64,000 bases of DNA from Rhododendron vialii. Taxonomy: Eukaryota > Streptophyta > Magnoliopsida > Ericales > Ericaceae. The translations under genes and the position numbers were made by a program. The stretch lies in NCBI RefSeq assembly GCF_030253575.1, contig NC_080567.1, positions 38,921,001 through 38,985,000 on the forward strand, written 5' to 3'. A model generated the notes under the pieces. That model did no database searches. It worked only from the letters and a program-made list of their open reading frames with translations, and had not been told where the DNA came from. Positions 1 through 8,706 of the stretch are shown here, in pieces. How positions within the stretch are numbered: the first letter of the stretch is position 1; the number at the start of each line of letters is the position of its first letter.

Positions 1-160
1 AGATGGTTAGCTATATATTTGTAGAATGCCAGAGAGATGGGACAAGACCATGTGCAAATTAGATGGAGAAAATGGGCTATGGTTAATTCTTTTTCATAGC
101 ACAAACCTTGATGGTTTCTTCGCCCAAGTAGTTAGATTTAGATAACACATTAAGTCTATC
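1..160 (-). promoter_or_regulatory. Duplicated SAUR promoter segment at the window edge
   Basis: This stretch is clearly similar to 1987-2150, the region just upstream of the first intact SAUR gene. Both hold a short TATA run, the phrase 'gacaagaccatgtgcaa' and 'acaaaccttgatg', in the same order and spacing. Because the known promoter drives a minus-strand gene, this copy probably served a further SAUR gene lying beyond the left edge. The similarity is seen directly; the existence of the outside gene is inferred. Confidence 0.6.
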
Positions 161-1415
161 CAAAAACTGAAATGCAATACCGGCTACCCATAATTTGGGA
201 CCTTTGTTGGGTTAGTTAATTTTGCCTAAACCATGGGCCACCAAAATTTGGGCTGTTTTTTAGGCCTGGGTTGGGACCCAAAGCCGTGGCTCTCTTGGCC
301 CTCCCCTGGCTCCCCATGGCCGACAATATAAGGAAAGAGGTGCAGAATCCCATGAATTACCAGGTGATTTTAAGGTTTAATCTCTCCCAATTCTTCTAGC
401 TAGAAATCTCAATTTCTGGTACAAAACTATTCTGTTCTCCATTCTGACTAATGTTGTAACAGCAAAATAGAAAAAAAAAAAACGAAGAGGATAAGATTAA
501 CTGCTGTGAGTTTGCAAGTCGTGTCATTATATTAAATGCTGCAATCGAAATGTTTTGATTTTTCTTACCTGTCAATTCTCTAAAGTAAAGAATCTCCTTT
601 TCCAACATGAAGGAATTCTAGAAATATGAAAAGTTCAATGCTGCCGGCTATCCGTGGACTAATTATGTTCATATGGGTCCCTTGCATGATAGCAAGTAGC
701 AACTACGCAAAATTGGGACACAAGGACCCGAAACTATATGTTGGTTTATTGGAATAGAGGTGTTTCCCACTGTATATGGAGCTATGTTACCTAGAAAGCA
801 GATCGTTCTGGTATGAGGAACGGGAACGAGAACGCAGTACGCCACATGCTTAAATTGTGGTACGCTAGGGGTAGGCTTCTATAGATAACAAAACTAGAAC
901 TTACTCTTCCAAGCAACAAACATCTAGTGAAACTAAATATTGTTTGTCAAATTATTCATACAAAACACCTTTCTAGGAGCATAACGACGGAACTTTTTAC
1001 AATGTCTCCCACCGCAATTCCATTTTCTCTCTGTTTTGACCATAATAAGTTGACATTTTAGGGAAAACTAAGGGATCGCTTTGGATCGCTAAATCTACCG
1101 TTTTGGAACGGTGGTGTACCATGTGTTGGAACGATCGTACCAAAATGTAATTCGCTAGGGTAATAGAGTTCCCTGGTAACATAGATATGGAGTATAAGAA
1201 GGTACATGAGACAGAAAGGACAGAACATTTGCTACTTTGTTTTTGTTTTTTTTTTTTAACGTAGAATATTTGCTCCTACTATGTAAGAAAAATGTAGAAT
1301 CCTGGTACTCGAGAAGATTGGCAATTCTGTATTAGAGTAAATGGAGAGATCTTAAAATCTTCGGCAGACTGTAATATTGTGGATTATTTACAAGATCCTT
1401 GCTATAGATAAGGAT
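161..1415. other. Intergenic, no gene seen
   Basis: AT-rich spacer between the edge promoter copy and the first SAUR gene. Short open frames here show no family resemblance. A poly-T run lies near 1244-1257. No repeat with clear ends was recognised. Confidence 0.5.
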
Positions 1416-1865
1416 CTAGAAGCTGCAGACTATTAAATGTTGGAATGGTTTTTCTTGATCAATAGAGCAAGGCATGGAGCATCTACTATTTGCGATTGAC
1501 ACAAGCAGAGCTTTCTGTATTTCTGTTGTTGTGTGCCGTTGGAGTAAAGAGACCACATAATCCATAAAAACTGCGTCAAATGGCAATGTAATAGGTCCGT
1601 CACTTGGTAGTCCAAACTCTTCTTCAGATAACCTTAGGAGCTCCCTGAAAATTTCAGTGTTAAGATACATTATAGGGAAAACAAAGCGCCTTTGATCTGC
1701 TTTGTAGACTACAAAATGGCCCTTATCCACCACTGACGATGAGCTAGTATTAGCACTAGCATAGACATCCCCATGGTCTAATTGGAGCGAAATTCTTTTC
1801 CTTTTGATGGCAGCCGCCTTCTGCCACTTCCTTGCCATTTTGATAAGTTTCTTTGGACTGATCAT
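1416..1865 (-). CDS. SAUR family auxin-responsive protein
   Basis: Single-exon gene for a 149-residue protein of the small auxin-up RNA family. Family knowledge: SAURs are early auxin-induced regulators, many of which inhibit PP2C-D phosphatases at the plasma membrane and so promote acid growth; the function of this copy is inferred from that. The sequence shows a basic N-terminus (MISPKKLIKMARKWQKAA), then the SAUR domain at about residues 47-110 with DKGHFVVY, the FRELLRLSEEEFGLPSDGPI block and the PFDAVFMDYVVSLL block. Length and lack of introns fit the family, and the N-terminal style is that of the SAUR64-68 type clusters. The start is the first ATG and the N-terminus matches the paralogue at 3.7-4.15 kb. 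A TATA-like run sits at 2001-2010 (minus strand), about 140 bases upstream. Frame intact and no sign of decay. Confidence 0.93.
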   Translation of the reverse strand: MISPKKLIKMARKWQKAAAIKRKRISLQLDHGDVYASANTSSSSVVDKGHFVVYKADQRRFVFPIMYLNTEIFRELLRLSEEEFGLPSDGPITLPFDAVFMDYVVSLLQRHTTTEIQKALLVSIANSRCSMPCSIDQEKPFQHLIVCSF

Positions 1866-1986
1866 ATCTGTTTGCTTTTTGAAACAGAGGAATAAGAGAA
1901 AATGTTTGTTTCTTTTTGGAAAATAGAAGGGGATATTGAGATCTTGAGACGATGCAACGGTATGTTGTGATGAGTTGAAGGCAGTG

Positions 1987-2150
1987 GTGATGGGTTAGCA
2001 ATATATATGCACAATGCCAGAATGACGGAGACAAGACCATGTGCAAGTTAGATGAAGAAAATGGCCATGTTTAATTCTGTCTCGCTACCACAAACCTTGA
2101 TGCTTTCTTCTGCCAAGTGGTTAGATGACACATTGAGTCTAAAGCTGGTA
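1987..2150 (-). promoter_or_regulatory. SAUR promoter with TATA box
   Basis: Upstream region of the minus-strand SAUR gene. It has an ATATATAT run at 2001-2010 and is the better preserved partner of the duplicated segment at 1-160. The conserved blocks just upstream of the TATA run are candidates for shared regulatory sites; no specific auxin-response element was confirmed. Confidence 0.5.
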
Positions 2151-2890
2151 GCTTTACTTTGATTGGATGTCTTGAGAACCATAAGAATAAAGCTAAATTG
2201 ATCAAGTTGCTGGACTACATCTATCTCTCTTTGAATGCTAAATGTTCAACCTAACATGTGGGCCATGTGGGCTGGCATAAGCTACCAAACCAGAAACAAA
2301 ATATGTGGCTCCCAAGTAGAACAGGCTTTAGTGATCGTTGAAGAGATATCAAGACCTTACAGCCAATATCGCTTGGATGGCAGGTTCTAAATGGGGCCCA
2401 AATGGTAATATCTATCAGGTTTGAGAGCTGCACCTTGCCTACATTCCAATGTGAAGGGATCATGAGTTTTAAGGTCATATTACTGAATCTTAGTACCTTA
2501 GGTTACTGACTTTGGTGTATTAAGTCTCATCTAGTTTCCAAATTCTTGTTATTTACTGGTTCCCAGTTGAAACCACATAACCCTTGCATGAAAAAGAGCA
2601 ACGAGCCTTCCCAGTAATTGAAAGCAGACGCAATTTGATTCTGTCTAAAATTTATGTTATGCTTCTTCATCTACTTCTCATTTCACACGCTGAGAGTCAA
2701 TGTCAGAGGAATTACTTATTTGCCTCTCTGTTCTTTTCATCTCTCATCGTGCCCTTGGAAGTGCTAATGTCTTTATCTGGATTTTTTGTTTTTTTTGGAC
2801 ATGGCAGTTGTTGGGATATAAAGACAATTGAACTACGTGCTCAAACTCACCAACACACAAAACTACCACGATCTTGGATGCTATGAATCA
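2151..2890. other. Intergenic, no gene seen
   Basis: Spacer with a 100-codon open frame on the plus strand at 2584-2886 that resembles no family known to me and shows no codon regularity. I consider it chance. Confidence 0.4.
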
Positions 2891-2894
2891 CATA

Positions 2895-3120
2895 AAACCA
2901 GTAGTCAAGAAAAGTGACATGATAGTAGTGGGTAGTTGGGTTAGGGGAAGAGGAAGACCTAAATTGACTTTGGATAACGGGATATAGAAGGACTCAGGCT
3001 TACTAAATCTAAGTGAAGAGGTAGCCCTAGACAGAGCTCAATGAAAAAATAGGGTTCCTGTAACCGACCCCGATTGGGACACAAGGCTCGGTGTGGTTTG
3101 GTTTGGTTTATCTGAAGGCA
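2895..3120 (+). mobile_element. LINE 3'-end fragment (RTE-like)
   Basis: Conceptual reading gives the C-terminal tail typical of plant LINE polyproteins: KKSDMIVVG, then RGRGRPKLTL, then LNLSEEVALDRAQ and V-T-DPDWDTRLG. The frame is broken by stops after the RGRGRPK block and after DRAQ. It is followed by a TTG-rich tail (GGTTTGGTTTGGTTT), as expected for RTE-type 3' ends. Only the last few dozen codons remain, so this is a strongly 5'-truncated dead copy. The assignment to RTE rather than L1 is a judgement from the tail. Confidence 0.6.
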
Positions 3121-3711
3121 GAAGGATGTTAGTCGTAGCTGGTTCCTGCAGGGCCTTTATTACTACGGATTTTCTGCAGGAGCAACACAAGAAAAAGATC
3201 ATCATTTGAGGAAGAAAGCTTGTATTCTTTATTATCGCTCAAGAAGAGGTGGGGCTCCCAGGGGTTTTGATCTCAAACTTAAAGATTTTAGTGGACGGAG
3301 GTTCACAGACGCTTTTCTCGGAGAGCATGAAAGGCCCTAATGGGTCAGTCAAGTTTCGCAGGAAATTGTAGCGAAGGTTCTGTCATACTCTCGAGTTACT
3401 GGCTTTCCTTATTGACGTGGTTTAATTGTATAAACTTTTGTTATTTAGTTGCCCGTAAAGAGTCTTTTGAACCGCCAAGCATGTAGTAATTATAAGCAAT
3501 ACTTTTTTACTTTTATTTGCTAGTTTTCGATATTGTCATAGGAGAGAATTTGTATTCCTTTAGAAACTTTGAAAAAATGGGGCTGCATATGTAACCAGGA
3601 AACAGATCATTTATGGCAAAAGTAAGAAGATAGTTCAATCTTGTAAAACAGTGAAACTTAACACTACTTGCTGAGGCTTCATATACATAATCTGGCAAAG
3701 AACATTTTGAA
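3121..3711. other. Intergenic, no gene seen
   Basis: Spacer downstream of the second SAUR gene. A plus-strand stretch near 3130-3340 reads openly for some length (with the phrase 'YYYGFSAGAT') but I could not match it to any family. It may be unrecognised gene debris or chance. Confidence 0.35.
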
Positions 3712-4152
3712 CTACCCACAAACAACTACTTGTTGGCCTGTTTTTTCTTGACGTACAAAAGGTAAAGAGTAGCAACTGCTATTAATGGAAAAGAGCAAAG
3801 TTTGCTCAACATCATGAGCTAGACCTCTTGTCATGAGAGATAGTATGTACTTGATGAAAACTGCGTCACATGGCAACATAATTGGCCCGTTTCTCGAGAA
3901 GCCAAATTCCTCTGCAGACATCATGAAGAGTTCTCTGAAGATGGTATTCTGTAGGTACACTAATGGAAGCACAAAGCGGATTCGATCGGTGCTGTAGACA
4001 ACAAAATGGCCTTTATCAGCTTCAGACCATGGGCTAAATGTGCTCCTGTCCATAGTCCCTTTGCTTCTTGGGAAAGAAATTCTTTTTCTCCCAATGGAAG
4101 CTATCTTCTTCCACTTTCTTGCCATTCTAATGAGCTTCTTTGCACTTATCAT
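3712..4152 (-). CDS. SAUR family auxin-responsive protein
   Basis: Second intact SAUR paralogue, 146 residues, one exon, same strand as the copy at 1.4-1.9 kb. It has the same basic start (MISAKKLIRMARKWKK), the EADKGHFVVYSTDR block at about residues 44-57, then FRELFMMSAEEFGFSRNGPI and PCDAVFIKYILSLM. The C-terminus beyond the domain differs from its neighbour, which is usual among tandem SAURs. A TATATA run at about 4272-4279 lies 120 bases upstream of the ATG. The two genes are diverged enough to be an old duplication rather than a recent one. Its role in auxin-regulated growth is taken from the family. Confidence 0.93.
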   Translation of the reverse strand: MISAKKLIRMARKWKKIASIGRKRISFPRSKGTMDRSTFSPWSEADKGHFVVYSTDRIRFVLPLVYLQNTIFRELFMMSAEEFGFSRNGPIMLPCDAVFIKYILSLMTRGLAHDVEQTLLFSINSSCYSLPFVRQEKTGQQVVVCG

Positions 4153-4289
4153 TCTGTTATTTCCTGTTTTGGCTCTAAAAGAGTACTAATACTGAAGATG
4201 AGAAAATTTTTGGCTCTTAGAAAACAGAAGAAGTGTTGATGATATGAATGGTAGGCAATGAGATATGTACCATATATACTACGGGGGTT

Positions 4290-5038
4290 GAGAAGCAACA
4301 TAAGCTGTTGCTTTTATTGTGTTGGGAGTCAGGCCTAGCAAAACCATGTGACTGGCTCCGTGCTAGAAACAAAATTTGCATGGTAGGATGTTAGTTAAGT
4401 CAGGCAATTAACACAATGAGAGGGAGGAGGACAAGATATCCATCAAGTGGTATTCTCATTTATGGCCCCAGAAATTAATGTTGGGTTAGCTATGCACGGT
4501 GGTTTAGAAATAACACATGATACAGTTTTCATATGTTTGTGGGTTTTTGCAAAGCAAAATTAACCATGTAAACTTGTTATAAATAGGAGAACATGTACAT
4601 CAAGGGAAAGCTATACTGGGGATTTTGTCTATGGGTGTTCGGTAGTTTAAGAACACTACGGGACCTGACAGATAAAATGCCGGAGCAAATTTATCAAGAA
4701 AGGAATGGTGTCAAAGAACTAAATTTGTTCCGGAAATAACCTCAAATGGCAAACTGCATAGTTAGTGCATCAGTTGGATAGCAGTGGCACTCATCTTCAG
4801 GTAGTTCCACAGAAGGATTGAAGAAGCATCCTCCCCAGAATCGTATAGGACCAACATATTTTGATATGAAGGGGCATGCTTGAAATTATAGAAACAAAGT
4901 TCACCACAAAATAATTAGGTGTAGCATTACACAGTTACTAGCATAAGATTCTCACAGGCAAAAGGAAGGTCACAGGGCCATTGCTTATGTAGTACCTAGC
5001 ATTACATAGAGAATGCAAGACTTGCATCAATACACCTG
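4290..5038. other. Intergenic, no gene seen
   Basis: Upstream spacer of the second SAUR gene. No coding signal and no repeat with recognisable ends. Confidence 0.4.
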
Positions 5039-5640
5039 TCAAAAGTACTCAACTATCGAAATGTTACTCACCTGGTTCTGTGATGAAACCATCCAAAATT
5101 AATGAGATCCATTCACAAGGAATTAGTATGATGGACATTTGATGATAGAAATTACCCCCCCAAAAAAACATATGGTGATAGATTGATGGAGTTGGAAGTT
5201 CCTGGTAGTCTTGTTAGATTTCAGGCAGTTAGTTGAGCTATTTCTCTAACGACGACTTTGATTGGGCCAATTGTACATAGGATCCTAAGTTTTGGGCCCT
5301 AAACATGGTTGTTAGCAAGTCGGTGGAAGTAAGATTGTAAATCCATGTTGAAGATCATACAAGACCAGATTATGGCCAAGGTAAAAAATTATCTGTTTTT
5401 CTCACTAGTTTCTATTCCACGCACTTGTGTTTCAAACTGGATGTTCAGAGCTTGACTAGGTAAGTTCATCATTGTTCTTGCCTTCTTGGCTGTGAGGCAT
5501 TTAGAAAGGGTTTAAGCACATGTGCAACATTCAGTATTGGTGGCATTACAGAGAGTGTGAGAATGTGAACAAAGTCAATGACCTTTTGAAACTTGAAAGA
5601 AATTCCTTTCATATGCCCTCTTTTAACAATTCACGGTGTT
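5039..5640. repeat. Segmental duplication, unit A (continuous)
   Basis: This unit matches, piece by piece, two later stretches: its first part (5039-5230) matches 5925-6070, and its second part (5260-5640) matches about 7090-7540. Shared phrases include 'tgttactcacct', 'ttcctggt-gtcttgttaga', 'tccatgttgaagatcat' and 'gggtttaagcacatg'. No coding sequence was recognised in it. It probably represents duplicated SAUR-cluster spacer. Confidence 0.6.
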
Positions 5641-6152
5641 AAGATATGGGCCAAGTAACCAATCTGCATTCCTTTTCAATTAATTCATGCATAAACTTTA
5701 TTTCCAAACCAAGTGGAGTAGGGCTTTGTAAACACGCACCCTTTTGCAAACGTGTATGGATAGCACGCATCTGTCCTCAATCTTCCCAGAATGTTGTTTA
5801 AGAGAGAAGACCTGTCTACATGTTTTTATTAATCCTAGTAGAGGTGGCAATTTTCAACCCCTGAACCATGAACCTGCCCATATCCACCCACTTAAATTAC
5901 TGAATGCAAGACTTACTTTAATTTAAATATCAAAATGTTACTCACCTAGTTCTGCCATGAACCATTCAAAATTTATGAGATCTATGTAAGTCTCAGGAAT
6001 TATTCAAAAGAACATGCGGCCTTGATTGATTGAATTGCAAGTTCCTGGTTGTCTTGTTAGATTTTAGTCAGTTAGTTAACTTAGTTGAACTGTTTGTCAC
6101 ATTATAAGCCACGGAACTGGGCATGAAGGAAATCCTTTAAATTTTCATATTG

Positions 6153-6560
6153 TTAATTTATGCTAAAGCTGCACCTATCATTTGCAGAGCTAAGTTTGGA
6201 AAATGAATACACAATTGACTGTTGATTTGTCTTTCCAAGGTGGAAAGAGGATGAGGAGGATGATGAGAAAGCTGATGAGGATGAGCTGAGAATGGTGGAC
6301 ACTGACATTGTCAAAGCTTTCTCTAGATCTTTAGCCACACCCCTCTAAAGAGCCAATACAATGTACTCCACGAAAATGGTATTACACCGCAACGTGATAA
6401 GCCCATCACTTGGCTGACGATGCTCCTCTTCAGACGACCTGAACAGCCCAAACTCCTTTACTTCTGGACAAGTTCTTCATAGGGTACTGGTCAGTGCACA
6501 GATGTTATGGAAGCTGATTCACCGAGGAGTGAGGAGTAAAGCAGAGTACCTGATGGACAC
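6153..6560 (-). pseudogene. SAUR pseudogene
   Basis: Decayed third SAUR copy on the minus strand. The clearest part (about 6344-6446) reads LFRSSEEEHRQPSDG, then LITLRCNTIFVEYIVLAL, matching the second half of the SAUR domain. It is followed by a TAG at the place where the 3.7-kb paralogue has a threonine codon, and then in the same frame by RGVAKDLEKALTMSVSTI, matching that paralogue's C-terminal helix. The tail is a serine-rich run. The N-terminal half is only faintly visible up to about 6560, with TAA and small gaps. No intact start was found. Too damaged to make a normal SAUR, though it may still be transcribed. Confidence 0.7.
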
Positions 6561-7089
6561 ATTACAAGACCCAGCAGCTGTGATGTCAGGCTGGTTGTCC
6601 AGTCGAAGGCAAGGTAAGTTTAACTGCTGGATTCACAGCAGGGGTGATTTTTTTTTTTTTTTGATCGACAGCAGGTGTGATTGGTATGGGCATTTAAACT
6701 GGCAATTTTATTGGGCCAGGCCTATAACAAAAATCTGTGGCAAAGGATGGGGTGCCTAATTTTGCTTAGGTTGGCGGTAGAAACCCTATGGATTTGATGG
6801 GTGCCCTTGAAAAATCTCAATCAGAGCTTGCTTCTATTTTATCTGAAAAAAACAAGCTGAAAATCATCATTGTGTCCCAGAAGCTATGGGGGCCTTCCTT
6901 TGCATTCCACTTATGCAACTGCTTAGGGAAGCATACGTTCTTTTGTTATCCCGTCCTAGTATGGGACTAGCAAGCATATGTACAACAGGCTTCTTTTTTC
7001 CCAATTTTTATCAGGGATGAGGGATTGGAAGGAAGAAAAATTGTAAAGTGAATCTTTTAGCATTGGCTTTATTTGGTCAAAGAATGTAA
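6561..7089. other. Unassigned sequence inside the split duplication
   Basis: Plus-strand frames at 6502-6759 and 6788-6970 are open but match no family known to me. A poly-T run of about 16 lies at 6648-6663. Part of the left end may be the decayed N-terminal half of the SAUR pseudogene read backwards. Confidence 0.35.
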
Positions 7090-7540
7090 TTTTCTGATTG
7101 CTTTGTTTGAGCCATTGTACATATGATGATGATAAGTTTTCAGCCCTAAACCTCTGCTAATGCATGTTTTTGTCCTGAAAACATGGATGTTTTTGAGTTG
7201 GTGGAAGTATGATGGTAGAATCCATGTTGAAGATCATTCAAGACACGATTATGGCCAATAGTAAAAAAGTTCTGTTTTTTGTCAATAATTTCTGTCAACG
7301 CACTTGTGTTTCTACTGAATATTCATAGCTTGAGTAATACCAGTTTCTCCATGAATACTTGATAAGTTTGTCATTATTCTTGGCTATGAGGCACTTAGAA
7401 TGGGTTTAAGCACATGATCAACATTCGGTTTTGGAGGTAGTTCAGAGAGAGCGAGAATGTGAAAGAAATCAATGACCATTTGAAGCTTGAGAAGCAATTC
7501 CTTCATACTCATTCTTTTAAGTGTTCAAGGTGTCAGGATA

Positions 7541-8640
7541 TGAATCCGATAGGGGTATCAAACACGGAACACCCTGACCTGATCTCGCATGTAAGGGGGA
7601 TGTAACGGGGAACAAATGTCTAGTTATTTATGTAGTTTAAAAGTTTATGATATCATGTTTCTGGCAATTTTTGTTGGTTTTCTCGAATTAGAGAGAGGGA
7701 GAGATGATGTGGTTCTTAATGGCTTGAGCCTTGATGGTAGGAAAAACAGAAGCACAAGGACACCTTTGTTGTTGCAGCTATATAGGTGTACTGATTCTAG
7801 ATAGTACTATTACTCAAAGATTGGATGCATCCTCCACAGTATGGGTTGAATTGCCATATAGCACAGCGTGCTTTTTGTTCCACAGCTAGCCCTTAGCTGT
7901 TAGCCTGTTACAGTTTGGCATTTTCTTGCTTACTTGATAAGAACAACTGGTAGACATTGTTTCTATCTCTCTCCACTCTCATTTACAAACTAAACAGCTT
8001 TCATCATCTTCACCAAACTGCATCTCATATAGTCATATCCTTTAGTCAAAAGTTTAAAAAAAAAAAAAAAAAACTAAATTGGTTGGACCTAACCCCTGCC
8101 CCCTCAATAGTTCCTCCCCTACACACAGAGAATAAGTACATTGTCATATGACAGAAAAAAGACCTCATAAAAATTTATCAAATTACTTCTTCTTCTTTTT
8201 TTTATACGTAGTGTCATACATAGATGCTACTATACAAAAATGATCCCAAAAAATGGTTTGCGTTCAAAACGAAGCAATTTATCCGAAGAAGCTGACCCAC
8301 ATATATACCACATTATGAAGGATATAGCGTACCATGATCCCATTCCGTTCTGCATAACCACAGCTTTACACATCCAAGCAACCTTGGTTTATGTCCACTG
8401 ACTAACAAACCCCTAGACAAAGGGGAAGGCAAAATGTAAATGTAGCCACAGCTGTTGCTGCATAGGCAAACAGTCGGTGAGAGACAAAGACACCCATGCA
8501 TGTCAATGTATCATACGGTTCCGTTTTTATCTTTCGTCCCGCCGCATTTATGCAAATGCCCGTCTCTTTCATTTCCCCAATCTACTAATATGCCTAATGC
8601 AACAAACCAAATGAAAGCCCAATCAAGTTGTCTTAAATGC
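7541..8640. other. Intergenic, no gene seen
   Basis: Spacer upstream of the expansin-like gene. It has a poly-A run at about 8056-8073 and otherwise unremarkable AT-rich sequence. Confidence 0.4.
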
Positions 8641-8665
8641 TAACCTGGACTCCATATTCAAAACT

Positions 8666-8673
8666 CTATATAT
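8666..8673 (+). promoter_or_regulatory. TATA box of the expansin-like A gene
   Basis: CTATATAT lies 41 bases before the ATG at 8707. With a start site about 30 bases downstream the 5' leader would be very short. The sequence is seen; its use is inferred. Confidence 0.55.
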
Positions 8674-8706
8674 TGGTCTTCACTCTTTCACCAAATTCTC
8701 TACAAA

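Larger units (their letters stand above)
5925..7540. repeat. Segmental duplication, unit A' (split by about 1 kb)
   Basis: Second copy of the 5039-5640 unit. Its left part is at 5925-6070 and its right part at about 7090-7540; between them lies about 1 kb holding the SAUR pseudogene and unassigned sequence. Either the SAUR copy lay in the ancestral unit and was lost from unit A, or it arrived later in A'. The similarity was judged by eye. Confidence 0.5.

Noticed and set aside
2584-2886. 100-codon plus-strand frame
   Set aside because: No recognisable motif; no support beyond its length.
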